NCBI GenBank assembly: GCA_035554595.1
Contig: DATMIH010000165.1
Coordinates: 1-30,783, forward strand
Direction: 5' to 3'
Source: VRUE01 sp035554595
GTDB taxonomy: Bacteria > Actinomycetota > Thermoleophilia > Solirubrobacterales > 70-9
DNA length: 30,783 nt
A program made the position numbers and the translations under genes. A model generated the notes under the pieces. It was not told where the DNA came from. It searched no databases and was given only the letters and a program-made list of their open reading frames with translations. Of the stretch, positions 1 to 6,620 are shown one piece after another (position 1 is the stretch's first letter; every line of letters begins with the position of its first letter).

Positions 1-255
1 CTTGAAGAGCTCGTAGAAGGTGGCGCGGGAGACGCCGGCGCCCTCGCAGACGTCGGCGATCGTGGTCGCGCCGTAGCCTTTCTTGGCGCAGCTGCGGGCC
101 ATCGCGTTGAGCAGGCGTTCGCGCTGGGAGTGCTCGACGAGGGGCTCGGCAAGCTTCTCGATACCGGCCGGCAGGCGCTCCTGCTCGATCACGGCGCCAA
201 GGTCGCCAGCCGGCGCTGGAGCTGGGTTTCCGGTGTTTGAGGAGGCGGGGGACAC
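1..255 (-). CDS. TetR-family transcriptional regulator (5' part; rest lies left of the window)
   Basis: The minus strand reads from a GTG at 253-255 to the window edge, giving 85 residues with no stop. After a loose Ala/Pro-rich leader comes a typical TetR helix-turn-helix: a region starting RLLNAMARSCAKKGYG, then TTIADVCEGAGVSRATFYEL. The ligand-binding domain lies outside the window. The upstream in-frame codons contain no other good start. A perfect 12-bp palindrome at 279-290 sits just upstream and is a plausible self-operator. The target genes are unknown. The divergent S51 peptidase pair that starts at 471 is the obvious candidate because the two share the spacer. Family assignment is firm; the exact start is not. 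Confidence 0.85.
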   Translation of the reverse strand, partial: MSPASSNTGNPAPAPAGDLGAVIEQERLPAGIEKLAEPLVEHSQRERLLNAMARSCAKKGYGATTIADVCEGAGVSRATFYELFK

Positions 256-278
256 GTCGATCTCAGGTAGACAACCGT

Positions 279-290
279 GTTTAAGTAAAC
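279..290. promoter_or_regulatory. 12-bp palindrome upstream of tetR, putative operator
   Basis: GTTTA-AG-TAAAC has perfectly complementary 5-bp half sites. It sits 24-35 bases upstream of the tetR GTG, where a repressor would overlap the promoter. Autoregulation is typical of TetR proteins; binding here is inferred. Confidence 0.45.
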
Positions 291-438
291 GCGATTGTAC
301 ACCCCGAAGGCGCTCTGTGGACGTTCCGGTACCGATTTAACAAAGCCGGAAACCGCTGGGAACGGGGGCGGAATCCGCGGCCGCCGACTGTACAAGCGGC
401 GAGCGCGCCGGGGCGAACTTCAGACCCCTGTACAAGCG
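291..438. promoter_or_regulatory. Repeated TGTACAA-type motif in the tetR/peptidase spacer
   Basis: CTGTACAAGCG occurs twice as an exact direct repeat, at 388-398 and 428-438, exactly 40 bp apart, which is close to four helical turns. A related inverted copy, GCGATTGTACA, lies at 291-301. A further copy, CGCTTTGTACAG (the reverse complement of CTGTACAAAGCG), lies at 8295-8306 in the permease/aminotransferase spacer. Same-face spacing suggests a dimeric regulator. Confidence 0.45.
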
Positions 439-470
439 AGTTTCGGCCGCGCGGGAGGACCATTTAAGGC

Positions 471-1244
471 ATGGAGACCGCTCCTCGTCAGATCGTCGCT
501 TTCGGGGGTGGGGGGTTCTCGATGGAGTCGGGCAACCCTCTGCTCGACGAGTACGTGCTCGGTCTCTGCCGCAGCGAGCGACCCAAGGTCTGCTTCTTGC
601 CCTCGGCCAGCGGTGACGCCGATCACTACGTCGTCCGCTTCTACCGCGCCTTCCCCGCCGAGCGCTGCGAGGCCAGCCACATCTCGCTCTTCCGCCGCGA
701 GCAGGGGCCCGAGGACCTGCGCGCCCACCTGTTGTCTCAAGATCTGATCTATGTGGGGGGAGGCAGTGTGGTCAGCCTGCTCGGCGTCTGGCGCGCGCAC
801 GGCATCGACCAGATCCTGCGCGAAGCCTGGGAAGCCGGCGTCGTCCTCTGCGGCCTCTCGGCCGGTTCGCTCTGCTGGTTCGAGGAAGCTGTCACTGGCT
901 TCCACGGCGCCCCCCAGCGGGTCGAGGGCTTGGGGTTGCTGCCCTTCAGCAACTGCGTCCACTACGAGCCGACTTCCGAACGGCGGCTCGCCTACCACGC
1001 GATGCTGCGCGAAGGGATGCGCCCGGGCTATGCCGCCGAGGACAGCGCCGGCCTGCACTTCATCGGCTGCGAGTTGAGCCGGGTGATCGCCTCGCGGCCC
1101 GCGGCCCGCGGCTACCGGCTCGATGCGGCCGGAGACCGGGTGGTCGAGATGCGGCTGGCTACCACCTACCTCGGTGACGCACCGCCGGTCACCCGGCTGC
1201 CTGGCGTGACCTCATCGACGCTTTCGGCCACCTCGGCGGCCTAG
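471..1244 (+). CDS. Peptidase S51 family protein (peptidase E/cyanophycinase-like), copy 1
   Basis: This 257-residue protein has the class I glutamine-amidotransferase-like fold of the S51 serine peptidases. YVGGGS is at about 94-99, and the nucleophile elbow GLSAGS is at 128-133 with Ser130 as predicted nucleophile. A His at about 164 (VHYEP) fits the catalytic position. Family members cleave Asp-containing dipeptides or cyanophycin; the substrate here is not known. The length fits a cytoplasmic peptidase E-type enzyme and no signal peptide is seen. GGGAGG at 453-458 supports the ATG at 471. The next gene is a paralogue of nearly equal length starting 6 bases after this stop, so the two are probably cotranscribed and act on related substrates. 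Confidence 0.85.
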   Translation: METAPRQIVAFGGGGFSMESGNPLLDEYVLGLCRSERPKVCFLPSASGDADHYVVRFYRAFPAERCEASHISLFRREQGPEDLRAHLLSQDLIYVGGGSVVSLLGVWRAHGIDQILREAWEAGVVLCGLSAGSLCWFEEAVTGFHGAPQRVEGLGLLPFSNCVHYEPTSERRLAYHAMLREGMRPGYAAEDSAGLHFIGCELSRVIASRPAARGYRLDAAGDRVVEMRLATTYLGDAPPVTRLPGVTSSTLSATSAA

Positions 1245-1250
1245 TCGTCG

Positions 1251-2042
1251 ATGGTCTCCCGCATCCTCACCCTGGGCGGTCACGACTTCACCTCGCGCCC
1301 ACCCGACCGAGCGGTCAGCGAGCTGATGCTGCGGCTGGCGACCGAGCGCGCCGGCAAGCGGCCGAAGATCTGCATCCTGCCGACCGCCAGTGGCGACACT
1401 TCTGAGCAGATCGGCCGCTTCTACGCCGCCTTCGGCGAGCGCCCCTGCGAGCCCTCCGATCTCTCGCTCTTCCGCCTCGGCCGCCGGCCAATGGCGCTGC
1501 GCGACCACCTGCTCTCCCAGGACCTGATCTACGTCGGTGGCGGCAGCATGGTCAACCTGCTGGCGGTCTGGGAGGCGCATGACCTCAGTGCCATCCTCAG
1601 CCTCGCCTGGCGCCAGGGAGTAGTCCTCGCCGGCCAGAGCGCCGGCGCGATGTGCTGGTTTGAGTCCGGCATCACCAAGTCCTCGGGCAAACCGGAGATC
1701 GAGGCCGGCCTCGGCCTGCTCCACGGCAGCCTCTGCGTCCACTACAACAACGAGCCCGAGCGCCGTGCCGCCTACCTCGAGGCGGTCAGCAACGGCATGC
1801 CCAGCGGCTACGGACTCGACGACTACGCTGGCCTGCTCTGGGAAGGAGAGGGCCCGCCGTCGGCGGTGACGGCCCGCCGCGGCGCTCGCGCCTACCGGGT
1901 CAGCAGCTCCGACACTGGCGTCGTCGAGTCACCCCTCCCCGCGCGTTTCTTGCCCGCTCCAGCTCCCGCAGCGCTGCGGGAGGACATAGCTGAGTTCAGA
2001 CGGATCAAATCGATGCGCAAACGAGCCGGCTGGCTGGGCTAG
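1251..2042 (+). CDS. Peptidase S51 family protein (peptidase E/cyanophycinase-like), copy 2
   Basis: A 263-residue tandem paralogue of the preceding gene. YVGGGS, the elbow GQSAGA with Ser130, and His164 in VHYNN fall at the same residue numbers as in copy 1, and HLLSQDLIYVGGGS is shared exactly. The copies differ around the elbow (GQSAGA against GLSAGS) and at the C terminus, where this copy has a basic tail ending KSMRKRAGWLG. The divergence suggests an old duplication with some change of substrate, or a heteromeric enzyme. The gap after copy 1 is 6 bases with no clear ribosome site, so translation is probably coupled. The stop codon abuts the long inverted repeat at 2042-2138. Confidence 0.85.
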   Translation: MVSRILTLGGHDFTSRPPDRAVSELMLRLATERAGKRPKICILPTASGDTSEQIGRFYAAFGERPCEPSDLSLFRLGRRPMALRDHLLSQDLIYVGGGSMVNLLAVWEAHDLSAILSLAWRQGVVLAGQSAGAMCWFESGITKSSGKPEIEAGLGLLHGSLCVHYNNEPERRAAYLEAVSNGMPSGYGLDDYAGLLWEGEGPPSAVTARRGARAYRVSSSDTGVVESPLPARFLPAPAPAALREDIAEFRRIKSMRKRAGWLG

Positions 2043-2138
2043 GTAAAGAGGGGATGACCCTCGAACTGGCGGATACTCAAAGTCGTCGCGCTAATTAGCG
2101 CGACGACTTGTCAGGGCGAGGGTCATCCCCTCTTTACC
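2042..2138. repeat. Nested inverted repeat, type II core with inserted palindrome
   Basis: Outer arms 2042-2063 and 2117-2138 are perfectly complementary over 22 bp. Inside them, after a 2x2 mismatch, comes the type II core CTGGC (2066-2070) paired with GTCAG (2110-2114). The core is interrupted by a 30-bp perfect palindrome (2080-2109) with CTAATTAG at its centre. The element fills the space between the convergent S51 and ferritin genes and touches both stop codons, so it could end transcription both ways. It shares its core with the repeat at 24288-24359 but not its arm sequence. Confidence 0.85.
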
Positions 2139-2670
2139 CCGCTGATCCCCCGGCCATTGGCGGAGCGATTGGATCGCCGCTCTCTTCGCCCAGGCTCTCC
2201 CGCGCGATGTAGTCCTCGGCCAGCAGCAGGTTGTCCTTCGAGCGCTCGACCACGTTGAGCAGGTCGCCCATCAGCGCGACCTCCTCGACCTGCTCCTTTA
2301 CGAACCACTGGAGGAACTGCTCGGCGCGGTAGTCCTTCAGCTCTCGCGCGAGCTCGAAGAGGGCGAAGATCTCGTCGCTGACCCGCTTCTCTTGCTCGAG
2401 CGCCATCCGCACCGGGGCGCTGCCGTCGGCGAAGCTCGTCTCCTGCGACTTGATGTCGGGGATGTGGATCTCCTCGCCGACGTCAAGCAGGTACTGGATC
2501 ATCATCATTGCGTGCTCGCGCTCCTCCAGCGCTTGGCGGTAGAAGAAGGCGGCGAGGCGGGGCAGCGTTTCGGTGTCGTAATAGACGGCGGCCGCTACGT
2601 ACTGTTGCGAGGCGGCGAACTCATTGGCGACCTGCGCGTTGAGCGCGTCGGCGAATCGTTTCTCGGCCAT
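2134..2670 (-). CDS. Ferritin, non-haem iron storage protein
   Basis: A 178-residue ferritin that oxidises Fe(II) and stores iron in a 24-subunit shell in the cytoplasm. Predicted ferroxidase ligands are Glu17, the ExxH pair Glu50/His53, Glu94, and the ExxE Glu126/Glu129. The H53 to E94 spacing of 41 residues is that of actinobacterial BfrB-type ferritins. The C-terminal tail after about residue 160 is loose and ends PPMAGGSAG. AAGGAG sits just before the ATG at 2670. It is a single gene with its own promoter in the short spacer before the enolase-like gene. No haem-binding bacterioferritin Met is apparent. Confidence 0.93.
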   Translation of the reverse strand: MAEKRFADALNAQVANEFAASQQYVAAAVYYDTETLPRLAAFFYRQALEEREHAMMMIQYLLDVGEEIHIPDIKSQETSFADGSAPVRMALEQEKRVSDEIFALFELARELKDYRAEQFLQWFVKEQVEEVALMGDLLNVVERSKDNLLLAEDYIARESLGEESGDPIAPPMAGGSAG

Positions 2671-2759
2671 CTCTTCTCCTTGCTCGGCGGGGCGGGTTGC
2701 CGCAACGTAGCCGAAACGCGAGGTTTGGCTGGCCGAAGTGATGCTGAGGCCGCCCTAAG

Positions 2760-3821
2760 TCAGTTTTCCCAGCGGAAGCCCGTGGTCGAGAGGCGGGGGT
2801 CGAGCGGGCTGGTTGGTAGCCCCGGCGGCGGCTCGGCTTCGTTATAGGGTCGGGGCGCGGTGTCGTTGGGTGTGTTGGGATGGAATAGCGAGGCGAGGAC
2901 CTGGATCTGGCCGCGGCCGACGCCGAGCTCCCACTGGCCGCCGCCGTAGGCGCCGATGTCGTGCGCGGCGCAGTAGTCGTAGGTCTCGCAGAGTGCTTGC
3001 AGGCCGCCGACGCGCGAGGGCTTGATGTTGACCATCTTTGGCGCCCAGGGCAGTGCCTCGATGTCGGCGATCGAGTGGATCGGCGCGTCCCAGGTGAGGC
3101 GGTCGTGGACCGGCTCGAGGATTGGCCGGGTCTCCTCGTTGACATCGGGATCCTCGATCCAGGCCTCGGGGAAGGCCTCGAAAAGCTTGGCGTAGAGCTC
3201 CGGGTCGGTTTCGACGTCGACCGGGGTGCCCTTGTAGAAGCCCTTGAGGTCGAGCGAGTCGACGGCGCCGGTCTCGACCAGCTCAGCAATCAGGTCGTCG
3301 GTCCAGTCGTTAGTCGGGTCCAGCTTGAAGCGCAGCGTGGGATACCGATCGAGCTTTGTCCGCAAGGTGTCGATCGTTGAGGGCTCGCCCTCACCTGGAG
3401 AGAGGCGCATCGAGGCGACGAAGTTGACCGGGCGCGGCTCGCGGTCGACGACCTCAGCCAGGCCCTTCCCTGCCTGGCGCAGAGCCAGGTCTAGCGCGGC
3501 CGACTCGAAGGCCCAGCGGCGGTAGAGGCGGGAGACGTCGCGCTGTGGCTCAGTCGGGAAGGTGTCTAGGTCGCCCATCAGCTCGCAGAACTCGCCGAGG
3601 GTGGCATAGCCGGTCAGGTCCAGCGTCGGGCCGGCGTCCTGCAGGGCGATGTGGTCGATCGGGTCGTAGGTGACGTCCTCGCCGAGGCCGTCCTCGCCGC
3701 CGCCCCAGAGGTGGATGACGGTGCTGAGGCGTTCGAAGCCGGGGATCTGGAACTCCAGGGGCTGGAGCTCGTAGCCGTCGATCTCCAGGGGCAGGGGTGC
3801 GAGGGCGTCGAAGGTGGACAC
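2760..3821 (-). CDS. Enolase-superfamily enzyme (mandelate racemase/muconate-lactonising type)
   Basis: A 353-residue protein with the superfamily's capping domain and barrel. Predicted catalytic and metal residues follow the barrel strands: Lys166 (RFKLDP), Asp191 (SLDLKG), Glu223 (WIEDP), Asp245, and Lys267 (NIKPSRVGG), with GGGQWELGVG near the C terminus. AFESAALDLALRQAG at 104-118 is the usual helix of muconate cycloisomerase-like members. Substrate cannot be told; dipeptide epimerase, succinylbenzoate synthase and sugar-acid dehydratase are alternatives. The frame stays open far upstream, but the GTG at 3819-3821 is preferred. It follows a TACACT -10 box by 7 bases, implying a leaderless message, and longer versions would run through the inverted repeat. 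Confidence 0.78.
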   Translation of the reverse strand: MSTFDALAPLPLEIDGYELQPLEFQIPGFERLSTVIHLWGGGEDGLGEDVTYDPIDHIALQDAGPTLDLTGYATLGEFCELMGDLDTFPTEPQRDVSRLYRRWAFESAALDLALRQAGKGLAEVVDREPRPVNFVASMRLSPGEGEPSTIDTLRTKLDRYPTLRFKLDPTNDWTDDLIAELVETGAVDSLDLKGFYKGTPVDVETDPELYAKLFEAFPEAWIEDPDVNEETRPILEPVHDRLTWDAPIHSIADIEALPWAPKMVNIKPSRVGGLQALCETYDYCAAHDIGAYGGGQWELGVGRGQIQVLASLFHPNTPNDTAPRPYNEAEPPPGLPTSPLDPRLSTTGFRWEN

Positions 3822-3828
3822 GCGGCGG

Positions 3829-3834
3829 AGTGTA
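3829..3834 (-). promoter_or_regulatory. -10 box for the enolase-superfamily gene
   Basis: TACACT lies 7 bases before the GTG start, so the transcript would begin at or next to the start codon. Its upstream edge is 2 bases from the arm of the 31-bp inverted repeat. The promoter's -35 region therefore lies inside the repeat. Confidence 0.5.
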
Positions 3835-3836
3835 CG

Positions 3837-3914
3837 AGGACGCAAGGGTGGGGTCCCCAAAACGCTCGGCAGGAGCCTCGCTTGAGCGTTTTGGGGACCC
3901 CACCCTTGCGTCCT
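3837..3914. repeat. Nested inverted repeat, type I core, between divergent genes
   Basis: Arms 3837-3867 and 3884-3914 are perfectly complementary over 31 bp around a 16-base loop. The type I core at 3859-3892 starts AAAACG, contains CGGCAGGAGCC and ends CTTGAGCGTTTT. The core recurs at 18423-18456 and, slightly changed, at 23229-23261, but the outer arms do not. It lies in a divergent spacer, so it is not a terminator. Each arm ends exactly 2 bases from the -10 box of the gene on its side. Confidence 0.88.
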
Positions 3915-3916
3915 GG

Positions 3917-3922
3917 CAGACT
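3917..3922 (+). promoter_or_regulatory. -10 box for the FAD oxidoreductase gene
   Basis: CAGACT ends 8 bases before the GTG at 3931, with no ribosome-binding site between, which implies a leaderless message. It mirrors the minus-strand -10 box across the repeat. Confidence 0.42.
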
Positions 3923-3930
3923 CGGACCCC

Positions 3931-5328
3931 GTGAAGCACGATGCGCACGGGTACTGGCTTGAGGAGGCTCCGGGGGTTGAGGTTGCCCCGGAGTTGGTGG
4001 GGGATCGAGATGCCGATGTCGTTGTGGTCGGCGGGGGATACACCGGGATGTGGGCGGCTTGGCATGTGAAGCAGCTGGAGCCCGAGGCGTCGGTGGTGCT
4101 GCTGGAGGCGGATCGGTGTGGGTACGGACCGAGCGGGCGAAACGGGGGGTTCTGCAACTTGATGTGGTTCTCGTTGCCGAACATGCGGGGGCGCTGGGGT
4201 GACTCCGCAGCGCTGAGGGTTGCGCGAGCTGCTGAAGAGGCGGCGGTTGGGATTGGGGAATTCTGCGAGAGGGAGGAGGTCGATGCCTGGTACCGGCACG
4301 GCGGGTACATGCAGGTCTCCACGGCAGAAGCGCATGACCATGTCTGGGCGGACGCGCTAGCGGCTTGTCGCGAGCTTGGTGTCGAGGACGCATTCGAAGC
4401 GCTGTCGCCGGACCAGGTGGGGGAGCGGTGTGCGTCGCCGGCGTTTCGGGGCGGGGTCTTCTATCCGCGTGCGGCGACTGTGCAGCCGGCGCGGCTGGCA
4501 TTCGGTTTGCGGGAGCGGTTGCGGGGGCTCGGGGTTGAGATCTGCGAGCACTCGGCGGTGCGGCGGCTCGAGGGGTCTTGGACTGGTGTCGAGGCGAGTA
4601 CCGCCGGTGGCGTGGTGCGGGCCCGGAGCGCCGTATTGGCGATGGGGTCGGCGGCCAAGGCGGCTGGTGGGCCCTTCCAGGGCCGCCTCTCGGTCGCCTC
4701 CTCGCACATCGTCCTCACCGAGCCGGTGCCGGAGTTGCTAGAGGAGGTCGGCTGGACCGGCGGCGAGTGCATCACCGACAGCCGCGCCCTGATCAATTAC
4801 TTCCGCACCACCCCCGACGGCCGCATCGCCTTCGGCTGGGGTGGTGGCCACATCGCGATGGGGGCCCGCCTGCACGGCCGCTCCGAGCTCGACCCCGAGG
4901 TGATCGCCCGAACCGCGGCCCACCTCTGGGAGTACTTCCCGGGCCTTGAGGGCAAGGCGATCACCCACGCCTGGGGCGGCCCGATCGACGCCTCCCCGAC
5001 CCACCTCCCCCTGGTCCTCCCCCTGCACGGCAACCACGCCTTCGCCGCCGCCGGCTACACCGGCAACGGCGTAGGCCCCTCCCACATGGTCGGCAGAACG
5101 CTGGCTTCCCTGGCACTCGATCGCCGCGACGACCACTCGCGTCTGGCCTTCGTCGACCCATCACCGCCCCGTGTCCCGCCGGAGCCTTTTCACTGGATCG
5201 GCGGCGAGGCCATCCGTGCCGGAATCTCTCGCAAGGAGTCCGCCGAGCTAAACGACCGCAGGCCCGACCCGATCTCGTCCCTGCTCGCGCGGATCCCCGA
5301 GCTGATCGGCTTCCACATCGGCAGGTAG
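3931..5328 (+). CDS. FAD-dependent amine oxidoreductase (DAO family, PuuB-like)
   Basis: A 465-residue flavoprotein of the D-amino-acid-oxidase fold. The dinucleotide-binding site GGGYTG is at about 34-39, the ribose-binding acid at Glu59, and GPSGRNGGF at 66-74, the signature of gamma-glutamylputrescine oxidoreductase-like and related amine oxidases. A second conserved stretch, AAGYTGNGVGPSHMVGR, near residue 380 is the C-terminal FAD motif. Such enzymes oxidise secondary or primary amines to imines, giving H2O2 or reducing an acceptor. The substrate is not shown, but the amine catabolic genes further along fit. The first half uses mostly G-ending codons (GGG, GTG) and the second half from about 4676 mostly C-ending ones. 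GTG start chosen from the -10 box position. Confidence 0.85.
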   Translation: MKHDAHGYWLEEAPGVEVAPELVGDRDADVVVVGGGYTGMWAAWHVKQLEPEASVVLLEADRCGYGPSGRNGGFCNLMWFSLPNMRGRWGDSAALRVARAAEEAAVGIGEFCEREEVDAWYRHGGYMQVSTAEAHDHVWADALAACRELGVEDAFEALSPDQVGERCASPAFRGGVFYPRAATVQPARLAFGLRERLRGLGVEICEHSAVRRLEGSWTGVEASTAGGVVRARSAVLAMGSAAKAAGGPFQGRLSVASSHIVLTEPVPELLEEVGWTGGECITDSRALINYFRTTPDGRIAFGWGGGHIAMGARLHGRSELDPEVIARTAAHLWEYFPGLEGKAITHAWGGPIDASPTHLPLVLPLHGNHAFAAAGYTGNGVGPSHMVGRTLASLALDRRDDHSRLAFVDPSPPRVPPEPFHWIGGEAIRAGISRKESAELNDRRPDPISSLLARIPELIGFHIGR

Positions 5329-5338
5329 GGCCGCCCCC

Positions 5339-5815
5339 TCAGGGTGCGAGTAGTCGAATGCCCGAGACTTGGTCGAAAGCGCTGTCGCCGCTCGCGATCA
5401 CCGTGCATCCCGCGGCGAGCGCGTGCGCGGCGTGAAAGGCGTCCCGGGGGGGCAGGCCGGGGCGTGACATTAGGGACTTTGCCCTGGCAATCACGGAGTA
5501 CTCGGTCGGCTGCAGCTCGAGCGAGAGGGAGTCCACCGCCCTCCACGTCGTTGCCAGCCGCCGCCGCATCGCGTGCATGACCGCGCGGGCGTCGGCGCGG
5601 TAAGTCGAGAGGGGATCGCTGTCCCCGTCGTCGCGCAGCCAGGCGAGGATCAAGCGGTAGGCGAGCTCGTCGATCACGAGGGCACTGATCACCCCATCAC
5701 CCTCCATCTCACTCAGCACCCGTGTCCGCCAGGCCTCGACCGGACCCAGGGTTCCGCCCCGTTTGGAGCGCAGGTGGGCGTAGACGAAGTTCGTGTCCAG
5801 GTAGCAGCGACTCAC
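5339..5815 (-). CDS. PIN-domain toxin ribonuclease
   Basis: A 158-residue PIN nuclease. The acidic metal-binding residues are visible: Asp7 in CYLDTNF, Glu50 in VIDELAY, Asp125 in PRDAFHAAHA and Asp144 in ASGDSAFD. PIN toxins cleave RNA with Mg2+, often tRNA or rRNA. The GTG start at 5813-5815 overlaps the stop of the upstream XRE gene as GTGA, so the pair is translationally coupled, with antitoxin first. The 3' end converges closely on the FAD oxidoreductase gene, with a gap of about 10 bases and no clear terminator. Confidence 0.85.
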   Translation of the reverse strand: MSRCYLDTNFVYAHLRSKRGGTLGPVEAWRTRVLSEMEGDGVISALVIDELAYRLILAWLRDDGDSDPLSTYRADARAVMHAMRRRLATTWRAVDSLSLELQPTEYSVIARAKSLMSRPGLPPRDAFHAAHALAAGCTVIASGDSAFDQVSGIRLLAP

Positions 5816-6150
5816 GACGACCGCAGGGCCCGCTCCATGCCCGGATCGATCTGCTCCGGCCAGGCGCCGGCGAGAACGTCATCGAGCTCACCAGCCCTTG
5901 CCTCACCAGCTGCCCCCGCAGTCCTCTCCCAAGCGCCGGTGGAGTCTGGATCCATCTCCCACAGCGAACCCGGTCCGACGCCGAGAGCCCGCGACAGACG
6001 CGCGATCGTCTTTAGGTCAACCCGCGTCGCCCGTCCGGTGAAGATGTTGCGAACGGTCTTCTGGTCCAGCCCGGTCTCCTCGGCGAGCTGCCGCACGCCC
6101 CAGCCATGCTGAGCGGCCAGCTCTTCGACCCTCCATGCGATCTTGGACAT
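5812..6150 (-). CDS. XRE-type helix-turn-helix antitoxin
   Basis: A 112-residue protein with a Cro/C1-type HTH at about 6-65, including VRQLAEETGLDQKTVRNI and LKTIARLSRALGV. An acidic C-terminal tail of about 45 residues could bind and mask the toxin. Its last bases overlap the PIN toxin start. The usual VapB partner of a PIN toxin is a RHH or AbrB protein, so an XRE partner is less common. The ATG at 6150 lies 6 bases after a TAAGAT -10 box, with a small inverted repeat just upstream, suggesting leaderless and self-controlled expression. Confidence 0.85.
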   Translation of the reverse strand: MSKIAWRVEELAAQHGWGVRQLAEETGLDQKTVRNIFTGRATRVDLKTIARLSRALGVGPGSLWEMDPDSTGAWERTAGAAGEARAGELDDVLAGAWPEQIDPGMERALRSS

Positions 6151-6156
6151 GGGAAT

Positions 6157-6185
6157 ATCTTACTGAAAAAGGAAGATGCTCCTTT
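6157..6185 (-). promoter_or_regulatory. Promoter and putative operator of the XRE/PIN pair
   Basis: TAAGAT (6162-6157) lies 6 bases before the ATG at 6150. Upstream, AAAGGA (6168-6173) and TCCTTT (6180-6185) form a 6-bp inverted repeat with a 6-base centre, placed for autorepression by the HTH antitoxin. Confidence 0.45.
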
Positions 6186-6199
6186 CATCCCCGAGCGCG

Positions 6200-6619
6200 C
6201 TAGCGCTTGGCGGGCACGACCAGCACCGGCCGCTCCGCGAGATGAAGCAACTTGTTTGGCGTCGACCCAAGGATCATCCCCTTGAGCGGCGGATCCCCAT
6301 AGCTGCCCACAACGATCATCCGCGCATCCCGTTTCTCGGCCACGTCGACGAGCGCTTCCGAGCCCTTCTTGGCGACCAGCTCGATCTCGACCGTCGCACC
6401 GGCCGCCTCCGCCTGGTGCTTTGCCTCGCTCAAGACCTTTTCACCGCGTTCGGCGATCGCGTCCTCGTGTTCGGCGATCTCGCCGCCCCAGAGCCCGGGG
6501 GGCGAGTAGCCGAAGACGACCACGACCTCGTCGCCCAACGCCTTCGCCGTCCGCAGTCCCTCGTCGAGCGCCGCTCGGCTGCAATCCGAGCCGTCGTAGC
6601 CGACAACTATCTGACTCAT
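6200..6619 (-). CDS. Universal stress protein, UspA family
   Basis: A 139-residue single-domain Usp. It begins MSQIVVGYDGSDCS, with the usual Asp near the N terminus. The ATP-binding pattern G-x2-G-x9-G-S/T is complete near the C terminus (VGSYG then GMILGST), so it should be an ATP-binding type. The ATG at 6617-6619 is preferred to an upstream frame extension because one base separates it from the permease stop and a GGGGGA stretch precedes it. It is the second gene of a permease-usp operon. Usp proteins paired with amino acid transporters are thought to tune them, which is inference here. Confidence 0.9.
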   Translation of the reverse strand: MSQIVVGYDGSDCSRAALDEGLRTAKALGDEVVVVFGYSPPGLWGGEIAEHEDAIAERGEKVLSEAKHQAEAAGATVEIELVAKKGSEALVDVAEKRDARMIVVGSYGDPPLKGMILGSTPNKLLHLAERPVLVVPAKR

Positions 6620-6620
6620 C

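Noticed and set aside
3822..4322. N-terminal extension of the enolase-superfamily protein
   Set aside because: It would translate the inverted repeat and the antisense of the FAD gene; the GTG at 3821 with its -10 box is better.
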